Positions 26,691 through 38,950 of a DNA stretch of 64,000 bases are shown here, piece by piece. Every line of letters begins with the position of its first letter. Position 1 is the stretch's first letter. The notes under the pieces are model-generated. The model was not told where the DNA came from. It was given only the letters and a program-made list of their open reading frames with translations, and ran no database searches. Source of the stretch: Silurus meridionalis (Eukaryota > Chordata > Actinopteri > Siluriformes > Siluridae); assembly GCF_014805685.1 (NCBI RefSeq), contig NC_060896.1:21420277-21484276 (forward strand), given 5' to 3'. The position numbers and the translations under genes were made by a program.

Positions 26691-27999
26691 AGTTGCCTTT
26701 ATTATCAAAGCCAGCATAATATTTATATATTTCAGAATCATTCTATAGAAAAAAAAAGTTGTGCTTGGGTCTGTCCTTGTGATTTCTGTGATTGGCTGAG
26801 GTTTGACTTGCTGCTGTGGCCCATGCCATGAGTTTGTCGAGTTCAATAAGATTTGCTTTGTCATGAAGTTCGAAAAACAAACCCATAACTTGTCTAAACG
26901 AAGTGCATTAGTGAAGATAAGCAGGATAGATATAAGTGGCTCATATATTTAATACCAAGAGGATTAGTATGGATTAAATCTCTGGTCTGTGAGGAGCTTT
27001 GTTTGGACTGACACACAACAGTTTGGAAGCTTTTTCTTTGTGCATGTAAATAATGGAGGCCGCCATCTGATCTATGTCTATTTTGTTCTTTCTTTTCTTT
27101 TACTGTTTCTCTTCTCAGTCTCTCTATTATGTCTAGTTTAGCTCAATTCAGTTCAAAGTCTACTAACATAGCTCGAAATAATTTTTTTTATTTAGAATGG
27201 TTTGTTTGCATTACTTTTTTTTCTGAGTTTTATGATTTATTATATATTCTTGCATTATCTTGTGGTTGAGTGCAAAAGTTCTTAACACAAAGAGTGAGAC
27301 AAAGAAATCTCATTTCTTTTGTTTTTTTTTAAGACATCTATTATTTACATTTATTCACTCACTTTGGTGCACTAAAGAATTTAGTTCTAAAAAAGCTTTT
27401 CTAAACTTGATTAAAAAAATCAGTCTAATGGGTGGTACATACAAAGTTCAGCGCCACCACTTTCATTTCTCTGTGTAGCTTTCAGTTCCTGTCAGTGGTG
27501 ATGTTCAGAAATAGAACCATGCATTGGATGGTTAAATCTGTTTTAATTAGATATATTGTATTATTATTTTGTCCTGGTTAAAAAATATGAATTCAAATTT
27601 TTGTCATCTGTAAAAGATAGCTATATCTTTACTTTAAAGCCATGGAGGACCACAAGTGTGTGTTAGAGTGTAAAAACATTGGCGACACTAAAAACATAAG
27701 TGTGTTTGTATGTATGTATGTATTTATTATAACTATGATTTAAGCCAAGCACACAAGTAGATCAGAGTTGTATTGATATATCAATAGTTTCTTGTGTATC
27801 ATTTCTTTGATTGAATGCAGACCCAAGTGACCCTAAGGTATATTTGTATATTTTCATTTGCACTTATTTCTCAGTATCCCTGGAAATAAGACCTTTTACC
27901 TTTTACACACACACACACACACACTGTATGTTCTTCTTTCGGCTGCTCCCATTTGGGGTCGCCACAGTGGATCATCCGTCTCCATACCACCCTGTTCTC

Positions 28000-28051
<52 letters not shown>
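28000..28051. repeat. (TG)n microsatellite in upstream unit
   Basis: About 25 TG units, matched in the other unit at 29650-29699 with equal length by arithmetic. Confidence 0.9.
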
Positions 28052-28055
<4 letters not shown>

Positions 28056-28538
28056 TTTAATGGTCTTTGTAACAAACCATTTGTCAGAGTATGAGTAAGG
28101 ATAAAACAGCTGCACTCCTGAGACTTTCATGTGCCACCATTTGCCCATTTACCTTTGCTGCAGAAAACTATTTGGGGGGGACAAAAAAAATGGTACAAAA
28201 TCACGATACTAATGTAAATTTTACATGTAAAGTTATTAAAATATTTAAAACTCATTATTATTGACGCGAACAACACTGGCTTCTTTCTGTAAAAGAATTT
28301 ATAAAAACTATATGTAAGTTTACATAAAAGCTTTAATATTTTAACAGATAAAGCTATCACATAATTGGTTTCTTCATCTATTTCATTTTTGCAAATTTGC
28401 TGATCAACGATTTGTTTAGGACTATTAATATTGTCACTTTCTGCTTGGGGTGAATGAAATAGGAATGTAGTTGCATTTAATTTTTTGCCCATATATCTGT
28501 ATGTTGTCCACTAAAACATATTTTGTTCTCTACCTCAG

Positions 28539-28680
28539 GATACACTGCAGGGACTCGTTCAAAGTTCCACCATCCCAATCGAATGGAGCCCCACCACCAT
28601 ATTCCCCCTCTCCAAACACATACCCCTCAGCCATGTACCCCATTCGCAGTGCCTATCCCCAACAGAATCTCTACACTCAG
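28539..28680 (+). pseudogene. Duplicated copy of the third fam168a coding exon, frameshifted
   Basis: This exon is a copy of 30201-30343 inside the upstream unit of the tandem duplication. The acceptor (CTACCTCAG) and donor (CAG/GTAAGG) are both kept, but the exon is 142 nt instead of 143: one C is missing in the run at about 28556 (ACTCG here, ACTCCG in the other copy). After GYTAGT the frame therefore changes to [10 protein letters not shown] instead of [10 protein letters not shown]. If spliced in, it would derail the protein. Even without the missing base, including both copies in one transcript would break the frame, because the exon enters in phase 1 and leaves in phase 0. It may be an assembly artefact rather than a real second exon. 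Confidence 0.85.
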
Positions 28681-29647
28681 GTAAGGGAGCTCTGACTGAG
28701 ACCAGGGGTATTTGTAACACTGAACCACATTGTGTTAAAAGATGATAATTCAGATTTCACTGAGTGAAAACATTCTGCTGGCAGGAATTTGAGGGTGTGA
28801 GGTGGTGCATTAAGCTGGTGTAAATGACTAACAGCAGCATTTATGAAAATTACTGTTAATATTATTTACTGAGGATTGAGTAAAAGGGGGTGGATTGTTT
28901 CATTTTCCACAACCCAGTCTAGAAAACTACTTTAAAAGCTCTAAGAAGCATCATGTAGGCGTGTCCTATAGTAGTCACAATGTCTCTTAAGATTTCTGAA
29001 GTGTTTTAAGAAGTTTCACATATACTATATCTATAAAAAATTTAGTCAAACTATGTGCAAGTTGGTTTAATAAAGGGGTCTGTAGAAGATTGTCTTTTAC
29101 ATTGACAAAGTAAAATTATTTGTAGGTATTTGCTGCAATATTAATGTGTGCACTTTAAGACACTTCTGCCTGAAGATGCAGAATACAAAACAGTATATAT
29201 GCAAATGCATTCATTTCTCACCCTTAGTATGCTTTATAAAGCTTGATGTTTACTTGAGGAACAACGCTTGCACGCATAAATTAATACAAATAGTTGGTAT
29301 TAAGCCTGAGGGAGCTAATTTCTGCCATTTGTAGGTATTATAAATCTTGTTTAATATAATTATGCCACATTATGTAAAAATAAAGAGATCAATTGAGTTT
29401 ATGACTAGTGCAAGTGCAGTAATGTTAGTTTATAAAATGCTGGCTGCACATTTCTTTGATTGAATGCAGACCCAAGTGACCCTAAGGTATATTTGTATAT
29501 TTTCATTTGCACTTATTTCTCAGTATCCTGGAAATAAGACCTTTTACCTTTTACACACACACACACACACACTGTATGTTCTTCTTTCGGCTGCTCCCAT
29601 TTGGGGTCGCCACAGTGGATCATCCGTCTCCATACCACCCTGTTCTC

Positions 29648-29703
<56 letters not shown>

Positions 29704-30095
29704 TTAATGGTCTTTGTAACAAACCATTTGTCAGAGTATGAGTAAGGATAAAACAGCTGCACTCCTGAGACTTTCATGTGCCACCATTTGCCCATTTACC
29801 TTTGCTGCAGAAAACTATTTGGGGGGGACAAAAAAAATGGTACAAAATCACGATACTAATGTAAATTTTACATGTAAAGTTATTAAAATATTTAAAACTC
29901 ATTATTATTGACGCGAACAACACTGGCTTCTTTCTGTAAAAGAATTTATAAAAACTATATGTAAGTTTACATAAAAGCTTTAATATTTTAACAGATAAAG
30001 CTATCACATAATTGGTTTCTTCATCTATTTCATTTTTGCAAATTTGCTGATCAACGATTTGTTTAGGACTATTAATATTGTCACTTTCTGCTTGG

Positions 30096-30111
30096 GGGGG
30101 GGGGGGGGGGG
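30096..30111. repeat. Poly-G run (about 18 G)
   Basis: An 18-G run near this position in the downstream unit, where the upstream unit has only four G. This is an unusual length for a G homopolymer and typical of a long-read consensus problem or polymerase slippage. Confidence 0.85.
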
Positions 30112-30200
30112 TGAATGAAATAGGAATGTAGTTGCATTTAATTTTTTGCCCATATATCTGTATGTTGTCCACTAAAAACATATTTTGTTCTCTACCTCAG

Positions 30201-30343
30201 GATACACTGCAGGGACTCCGTTCAAAGTTCCACCATCCCAATCGAATGGAGCCCCACCACCATATTCCCCCTCTCCAAACACATACCCCTCAGCCATGTA
30301 CCCCATTCGCAGTGCCTATCCCCAACAGAATCTCTACACTCAG
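30201..30343 (+). CDS. fam168a: fam168a coding exon (residues 51-98), intact copy
   Basis: A 143-nt exon, acceptor CTACCTCAG and donor CAG/GTAAGG. It completes a split glycine and codes [32 protein letters not shown] and [15 protein letters not shown]. The [14 protein letters not shown] block is diagnostic of FAM168A (FAM168B has VYPVRSAYPQQSPY). It lies in the downstream unit of the tandem duplication and is the copy whose frame joins correctly to the exons on both sides. Confidence 0.94.
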
Positions 30344-31492
30344 GTAAGGGAGCTCTGACTGAGACCAGGGGTATTTGTAACACTGAACCACATTGTGTTA
30401 AAAGATGATAATTCAGATTTCACTGAGTGAAAACATTCTGCTGGCAGGAATTTGAGGGTGTGAGGTGGTGCATTAAGCTGGTGTAAATGACTAACAGCAG
30501 CATTTATGAAAATTACTGTTAATATTATTTACTGAGGATTGAGTAAAAGGGGGTGGATTGTTTCATTTTCCACAACCCAGTCTAGAAAACTACTTTAAAA
30601 GCTCTAAGAAGCATCATGTAGGCGTGTCCTATAGTAGTCACAATGTCTCTTAAGATTTCTGAAGTGTTTTAAGAAGTTTCACATATACTATATCTATAAA
30701 AAATTTAGTCAAACTATGTGCAAGTTGGTTTAATAAAGGGGTCTGTAGAAGATTGTCTTTTACATTGACAAAGTAAAATTATTTGTAGGTATTTGCTGCA
30801 ATATTAATGTGTGCACTTTAAGACACTTCTGCCTGAAGATGCAGAATACAAAACAGTATATATGCAAATGCATTCATTTCTCACCCTTAGTATGCTTTAT
30901 AAAGCTTGATGTTTACTTGAGGAACAACGCTTGCACGCATAAATTAATACAAATAGTTGGTATTAAGCCTGAGGGAGCTAATTTCTGCCATTTGTAGGTA
31001 TTATAAATCTTGTTTAATATAATTATGCCACATTATGTAAAAATAAAGAGATCAATTGAGTTTATGACTAGTGCAAGTGCAGTAATGTTAGTTTATAAAA
31101 TGCTGGCTGCACATTTACAACCTCAGATGACTAGTGCATTGAGAGTCAGGGATTCATACATACAATGGGATCACAAAATATTCATATTTCCTATAATTTT
31201 TTAGTTTTGATTCATTTCATTTTTTTTACAGTTGAAGGTACTTAATTCAGTTGTGCATATACTACAGTATATTTTTTGGGTTTCCCTTTTTTAAGGGTCT
31301 CCTGGGATTGTTATATTTAGTTGATATTGAGGAAAATGCAAAAACTGGTCTCAGTTTGCCAATGTTAATGAACTTTTAATCTTCATATTATTTATTATTA
31401 TTTACAACAATACATTTGTGAAAATGTGATTGAAAAGTTATTTTTAGGAACTGACATTCATTAATAACATTCAAATGCTACTGTCTCTATAG

Positions 31493-31673
31493 GGAGCCTA
31501 TTACACTCAGCCTGTGTACGCTGCACAGCCCCACGTTATCCATCACACCACAGTGGTGCAGCCCAACAGCATCCCTTCTGCCCTATACCCTGCCCCGGTG
31601 CCCCCTGTGACCCAGCGACCCAGCGCGCTCACCATGGGCATGGTGGCAGGAACCACTATGGCTATGTCTGCAG
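31493..31673 (+). CDS. fam168a: fam168a coding exon (residues 99-159)
   Basis: A 181-nt exon with acceptor TCTCTATAG and donor GCAG/GTCAAA. It codes [37 protein letters not shown], a lineage-variable [10 protein letters not shown] stretch, and [13 protein letters not shown]. The Met/Gly/Ala-rich segment at residues 146-159 is nearly invariant in the FAM168 family and is the most hydrophobic part of the protein. The donor (GTCAAA) is weak compared with the other exons. This is the longest coding exon. Confidence 0.95.
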
Positions 31674-31808
31674 GTCAAACAAAGAAACAAACATGCACAC
31701 AAACACACAAACACACAAACACAAACACAAACACACAAACACACATTTTATGGCAGCGGTAGAACCTTTTGACTTCTGTATGTTGCCCTGCATATATATA
31801 TATACATT

Positions 31809-34040
31809 TCTTCTTCTTTCGGCTGCTCCCATTAGGGGTCGCCACAGTGGATCATCTGTCTCCATTTTCCCCCTGTCCTCTACATCTGCCTCTTTCAATC
31901 CAACTACCTGCATGTCTTCCTTCACCACATCCATAAACCTCCTCCTTGGCCTTCCTCTTTTCCTCCTTCTTGGTGGCTCCATCCTCAGCATTCTTCTATC
32001 AATATACCCCATGTCCCTCCTCTGCACTATGCCTCCTGTGTCCAAACCATCTCAACTGGGCCTCTCTCACTTTGTCCCCAAAACATCTTACATGCGCTGT
32101 CCATCTAATAAACTCATTTCTAATCCTGTCCATCGTCGTCACTCCCAATGAAAATCCCAACATCTTCAGCTCTACCTCCTGTCTTTTACTCAATGCCACT
32201 GCCTCTAAACCATACAACATCGCAGGTCTCACTACAGTCCTATAAACTTTCCCTTTCACTCTCACAGATACTCTTCTATCACAAATCACTCCTGCTATCA
32301 CTCTACTCCACCCACTTCACTCCGCCTGTACCCTTTCCTTCACTTCTCTAACACACTCTCTTGTTACTTTGCACTGTTGACCCCAGGTACCTGAACTCCT
32401 CTACCTTCACCACCTCTTCTCCCTGCAACCACACCACTTCACTGCCCTCCCTCTCATTCACACACATGTACTGTCTTACTTCCACTGACTTTCATTCCCT
32501 GTTTCAAAGCAAATAATGCGTCTGTGGTGCTCTTCCTTGGCATGAAACCATACTGTTGATTACAGATGGTCACCTCTTCTCTCAGCCTGGCTTCCACTAC
32601 TTTTTTCCATAACTTTATGGTGTGACTGATCAACTTTATTCCCCCTGTAGTAACTGCAGGTCTGCACTTCTCCTTTATTATTAAAAACTTGAACCAGCAC
32701 ACTCCTTCCTCCATTCCTCAGGCGTCATCTCACCTTCCAAAATCTTGTTAAGCATTCTTGTTAAAAACTCCACTGCCATCTCTCCTAAACATCTCCATGC
32801 TTCTACTGAAATGTCATCGGGGCCAACCGACTTTCCACTCTTCATCCTCTTAATTGCTGCGCTCACTAATTCTATCCATCTCCTGCTTCACCATCCCCAC
32901 ACCATCCTTCTCTCGCTTTCATTTTCCTCATTCATCAGCTGCTCAAAATACCCTATATCTTCTCAACACACTCTCCTCACTAGTCAACACATTTCCATCT
33001 CCATCCTTTATTGCTTACCTTTCTAGCTGTCTCCCTTATCACTTCTGCAGTAGTTGCGTCAATCATGCAGCACCTCTTCACAACCACCGAGCCCTTGTCT
33101 GACCTCTTCCCTGAATCTCACACTACAGTCTTCCTCCTTCAGTTTTGACCATCTTAATCTTCTTTCAATCCTCACTCTCCTCTTCTTCCTCTTCACCTCC
33201 AAAACCATCCTACAGACCACCATCCAATGCTGTCTTGCTAAACTGTCCCCTGCCAACACCTTACAGTCTCCAATCTCTCTCTTATTCCTTTCCCTAAGAC
33301 CATACCTACTCATCACCTCCTCATCACCTCTGTTTCCTTCACCAACATGGCCATTAAAGTCTGCCCCAATCACCAATCGTTCTTTCTTAGGTACACTCTC
33401 CACCACTTCATCTAACTTACTCCAAAATTTTTTCTTCTCCTCCATCTCACAACCCACTTGTGGAGCATAAGCACTGATGAATTTATCATTACCTCTTAAA
33501 CTTGCAGCTTCACGTTCATCACATTATCAGAAAATCTCTTCACCTTCACTACAGTCTTACTGTACTCAAAATCACGCCTATACCATTTCTCTTTTCACAG
33601 TTTAAAGCCACCTCCAGTGCTCCTGGTCTTACTCTCTTTCCACTTGGTCTCCTGAACACACAACATATCTACCTTTGCTCCATCATATCAGCTTCCCTGA
33701 TCCCTTTACCAGTCATAGTACCAGCATATAAAGTGCCAACCCTAACCTCCCCTCTCCTACACTTCTCCTTTTCCCGCTGTCTCTTTAGACGTCTTCCTCC
33801 TCTCCTTCTCCTCCTTCGGCCAACAGTAGCCCAATTTCCATGGGTACCCTGTTGGCTAATAATACCTGCGACGGTCGTTGGTAACCCGGGCCGCGACCGA
33901 TCCGGTATGAAATTGTGGTTTGTGATCCACATATTTGATTTGGCACATGTTTTACGCTGGATGCCCTTCCTAACGCAACCCCCACCCCCCATTTATCTGG
34001 GCTTGGGACTGGCACTAAGAGTGCACTGTTTTGTGCAAAC
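31809..34040 (-). mobile_element. RTE-like LINE, antisense, internally deleted
   Basis: Read on the minus strand from about 34040 it has the 5' region with TGCGTTAGGAAGGGCATCCA, an endonuclease part (33059-33457: VIGADFNGHVGEGNRGDEEV, RARQH-like end), then reverse transcriptase parts (MKSGKSVGPDDISVEAWRCL at about 32700-32866; QYGFMPRKSTTDALFAL at 32500-32600) and the C-terminus (YRTVVRPAMLYGLEAV; RRRKRGRPRRRFMDVVKEDM at about 31900-32000). The catalytic FADD region is absent: ALFAL is fused almost directly to GMKVSGSKT. The endonuclease also lacks its second half. Several frame changes. Its 3' end (TTCTTCTTTCGGCTGCTCCC in plus orientation) is the same sequence as the short fragments in the duplicated units. 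Confidence 0.85.
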
Positions 34041-34240
34041 CTAATGGCTGGGTTCTCTTTTTAAATCATGAAACACACTCAGATTGCAGTCATTTTTGCT
34101 GTCAAATCATTAGGGCAGCAATGCACACCAGGGTTTTTGCATCGCATTGAAGCAATTTCTATTTATATTGCATATATATGTATATATAACATCAATAAAA
34201 ATCAATGCACCAGTAGATATTTGGAGTTGACATAAAGAGG

Positions 34241-35563
<1,323 letters not shown>

Positions 35564-35794
35564 TATTTAAGAGCAAACCATATGATTAAATAATAAAATA
35601 ATAGCTTGATGTAGCTAACCAATAGAAAAAGTAATTGGCTACATGTTGGCTAAGTATAAAAATTGCCAACTTAATTTCTGCCTCTATTGTTCTAATCATA
35701 ATCCTTACGGATAGCCTATTTCTTTATACTTTGATAGATGTTGCTGTTGAGTTGTACAGAGACTAAAAATAATGCCCTGTGATTCTTCAAACAG

Positions 35795-35907
35795 GAACAC
35801 TTTTGACCACACCCCAGCACACTTCTCTTGGTCCACACCCAGTTACGGTGCCAACATATCGTCCGCAAGGAACGCCTGGCTACAGCTATGTGCCACCTCA
35901 TTGGTAG
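35795..35907 (+). CDS. fam168a: fam168a terminal coding exon (residues 159-195, stop TAG)
   Basis: Acceptor TTCAAACAG. The exon codes [20 protein letters not shown] and [16 protein letters not shown], and ends with TAG at 35905-35907. The PPHW C-terminus is that of FAM168A. Eighteen nucleotides beyond the stop a splice donor (CAT/GTAAGT) ends the exon, so the 3' UTR is split; the stop is too close to the junction (<50 nt) to trigger nonsense-mediated decay. Confidence 0.95.
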
Positions 35908-36929
35908 AGCCCACTTGTCAATCATGTAAGTTTTTTTCTCCATTTGCTTTGTTATTAAATATTGTTTTAACTTAATAAGCTTCCCTGTTGGTTTCCTTGT
36001 GGCTGAAATGTTCCTTTTTATTTGTGCACATAGACTGAAGTGTAGTTTTTAATGAATTTTTTTTTTATAAGTAGGCAAGTCAGACAACTTTATCTTTGCA
36101 ATCTGCATGCAATTCTATGATGGTTTCATCCAGTGGTCTCATCCAATGGTCCCAAGATAAGTCCTGGATTTTCCATGACCCGGGGTTACTGTAGATGAGT
36201 GAATGAGTGATACTGATAAATGGTACTGAAACCTGATAAAAGTGGAAGAACGTAAATGGCCCAAGCTGTGACCTCAACCCCACTGAACACATTTGGTGTA
36301 AACTGGAACACCAAAATCTCTCATTTGATATCAGTGCCTAACTTTACTAACACTCTTGTGGATTAATGTGGTTCCAAAATTAAATCGAAAGGAGAATGGA
36401 GACTTTTCTAATATGCACATTATTAAAACCTGGCCAGGTGTTTTCATACTTTAAAATGAACACTTTAGCTACAAAACAGCCTTTACTTGATTACCATCAT
36501 TGCTAAGTATGAATGTTTTTTTCGAAGCCATTTTTTTAAGTGTTGATTTCCTTTATACCTGGAGATCTTTTGTGACACCTCCAGAAGTATCCCAATAACC
36601 TCCACTCTTTTGGGAAAATATCCTACTAGATTTCGATGCAGGGGTGTGAAGATTTAGTGCTCATTCAACCATAGGGGCATTAATCAAGTCAAATACCGAT
36701 GTTGGGTGAGGAGACCTCAGGTGCAGTCAGTATATAGAGTATATTTTAAATATTTTCCATAGTTCTATTTCTGCCAAGATTGTTTCTACACTACAAATAC
36801 CTTTCCTTATGCTGCAAGTGGACTTGTTTGTAGTAGGTGATTAATAACTTGAGAGATATTCTTGGATGTTAAACAATCGTAAAACACAGCATTCAGATTC
36901 TGACGCCTGTGTTTCTTTTTCTTTACCAG
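35908..36929 (+). other. fam168a: 3' UTR start and 3' UTR intron of fam168a
   Basis: The UTR begins at 35908, and a consensus donor GTAAGT at 35926 pairs well with a pyrimidine-rich acceptor TTCTTTACCAG at 36929. The intron of about 1 kb holds a degraded Tc1-like relic (about 36100-36760) with a recognisable DLNPTEH motif at about 36270-36290. The splice is predicted from consensus only. Confidence 0.6.
36100..36760 (+). mobile_element. Decayed Tc1-like relic in the 3' UTR intron
   Basis: A CDLNPTEHIWCKLE reading at about 36270-36310 matches the third catalytic motif of Tc1-like transposases, and GGTGAGGAGACCTCAGGTGC at about 36705 matches the family seen at 25.8 kb. Heavily mutated. Confidence 0.6.
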
Positions 36930-38210
36930 ATCTGGAGTTAAATGTCGTATGCAAAATCCTCAAGTTTTACACGGGCTCTCTGTGATCAGCAGCCGCGTCT
37001 GCCGGGACAGAAGAAAAAAGGGTCACTTTATGCATTCTTATGTCTTATTTTGTAAAAGCTGCTTTTAATTTTTTTTGTTTTTAATTATATTAAATTTTTC
37101 CCCCGTAATAATTTCCTCTTGTATTTTAGTTTTAGTATTCCTGACCTATTTTGTTGCATTTGTTTTTTTTTGTTTTTGTTTTGTTTTGTTTTGTTTAATT
37201 CGATAATTATTAAGTCAACTCCTGCGGAAACTCCAGAATGATTTTGACCAATTACGACTTTGAAACAATGTGCTTTTTTATGTTGTTGTTGTTGTTGTTT
37301 CCTGTTGTTGTTCCATATTTCCACCAATGAGTGGGAATGTACATTGCACCATGCTCATCATCATGTCTGTCATGCCAAATATTATAAGGTTTAGATAGTA
37401 GTGCAGGGTGTTTTTGTTTTTGTTTTTTTTTCTCCTTACATTTGTGTAGATTTGTAATTTCTTTTTCCAGATTCCCTTTTCAGAGGGGCTGAGACGGGTT
37501 TCTGCTTTCTTCGGGTTTTTCATTTTACACAACTTTCCTTCACTTCATCTTCTAGCATTGATAACAAGGGTGTCTTCCAGCTTGTAGCAGTTTAATAGGT
37601 ACATTTGTAAGAAGTTTAACAGTGCGTAGGGCAGCTCTACGTCATTCAAACCTTCATTTAGGATGTCGAGCGCTTACACTAATCTCACTTATTAACTTAG
37701 TGAAGGACTCAGATTTCTTTATTTATTGGATCATCTGGAAATAGAATAAGTTTCTAAACTATGACATGCATATTATATTTCTATAGATGCATGTGATGTG
37801 CAGAGATGCGTTTTGGCAGTGGCTTGCAGTTGCACATACACACTGAAACATCTGCCAACACACAGTGTCAGTGGAGGCAAGTGATGTAATAAAATACATT
37901 TTAAAAAGGCACTTAGGCTGAGGGATTGGGGTCAGATATCATCTTACAAAAAATACGTGCCAAAACAGAGGACGTTTGGGACCAGACTGGGTCATGGGTT
38001 AATATTCATGATTTCTGTATTTTGGTAGATCGTATGTATGAAACACATTAAGTAAGCAAAAGAGGAAAAGCAAACATGGCAGGAAATCAAACATCTCTTT
38101 AGCAGTAGCTTAAGGGAAGGTCCTTTTTGAACACCACATGAGGGTTGCCGCAGGACAGTCGGCAGGAACAAAAGGAAAGTGTAGAAGATTCTTATAGTGA
38201 AACCAAATGT

Positions 38211-38212
<2 letters not shown>

Positions 38213-38286
<74 letters not shown>

Positions 38287-38395
38287 ATTTTACTAGTAAT
38301 ACATTTAGCTGTGAGTAATTGTTACTGTTATTGTAAATTTGTCCCATCTATTTCTCCTCAGCAAGTATGTGTGTGTATATGTGTGTGTGTGTGTG

Positions 38396-38461
<66 letters not shown>

Positions 38462-38462
38462 T
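38213..38462. repeat. Two TA/TG/CA compound microsatellites
   Basis: (TA)n at 38213-38280, then, after about 80 bp, a TG run, a TA run (38398-38440) and a CA run to 38462. The second is a near-palindrome (TG)n(TA)n(CA)n. Confidence 0.9.
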
Positions 38463-38944
38463 CATACTTATTTTGCATAGTGTACTCGCATCATGACAAA
38501 TTGAGTATGCAAATAAAATAAAATAAAAACATTTTAAAATAAGATTTAAAAAAAATTACTGAAGCCTAGTTATTATTCCTCACTATATTCCCATTAAATT
38601 GTGTTTTCTAGGCTAACTAGTAAAATTCTGTTTCCTTTGCACTGGTCATGCACCAGTTCCAATTAGCAACCAGCTTGTGATGTTCAATAATGATCTGCTC
38701 TCGTCATTTTGAGCTGATGTCTGTGTTTTTGAATTTGTGGTTGCGTTTTTGGTTTGTTCATGTTTTGCATTTACCACAGGGTTGTTGTTGTTTTTTTTAT
38801 CATACGTTTTTCTGCATTTGGAATGAAGTGGTGATGATGATAGTAAGCAGTAGCCCAGCATTGACATTACAAGGTGGAAAAATAGTACCCCAGTTTATTT
38901 TGTTTGTTGCATGCACTCTTCATTTTTTACAGTGTTATTATTCG

Positions 38945-38950
38945 AATAAA
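38945..38950 (+). terminator. Candidate proximal poly(A) signal AATAAA
   Basis: A canonical AATAAA about 2 kb into the 3' UTR, followed within 40 nt by a T/G-rich stretch. Usage is not testable from sequence alone. Confidence 0.3.

Larger units (their letters stand above)
27800..29448 (+). repeat. Direct tandem duplication, upstream unit (1649 bp)
   Basis: The unit starts at CATTTCTTTGATTGAATGCA and runs to GCTGGCTGCA just before the next CATTT. It contains a (CA)n/(TG)n pair, a short RTE-like LINE 3' fragment (about 27930-28003), and a frameshifted copy of a fam168a exon. Junction homology is CATTT. Confidence 0.95.
20699..30200. other. fam168a intron with transposon relics and the duplicated unit
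   Basis: GTAAGA donor to CTACCTCAG acceptor of the intact downstream exon. It contains a Tc1 relic (21.6 kb), a deleted Tc1-like element (24.1 kb), Tc1-like fragments (23.74-23.98 and 25.80-26.11 kb), a LINE tail, a minisatellite, and the first unit of the tandem duplication with its frameshifted exon. Confidence 0.7.
29449..31111 (+). repeat. Direct tandem duplication, downstream unit (1663 bp)
   Basis: Same content as the upstream unit. The 14-bp length difference is fully explained by five run-length changes: CCC to CC, T5 to T4, G4 to G18, A4 to A5 and C to CC (the exon base). I noticed no substitution. A trailing CATTT follows at 31112-31116. Confidence 0.95.

Noticed and set aside
27821..27837. 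Possible 17-nt microexon (ACCCAAGTGACCCTAAG) with AG before and GT after
   Set aside because: It would leave phase 0 where the next fam168a exon needs phase 1, so it breaks the reading frame; a chance pair of splice dinucleotides is likelier.
33502..34044. 180-codon plus-strand open frame, longest in the window
   Set aside because: It is the antisense shadow of the RTE-like LINE coding region on the minus strand.
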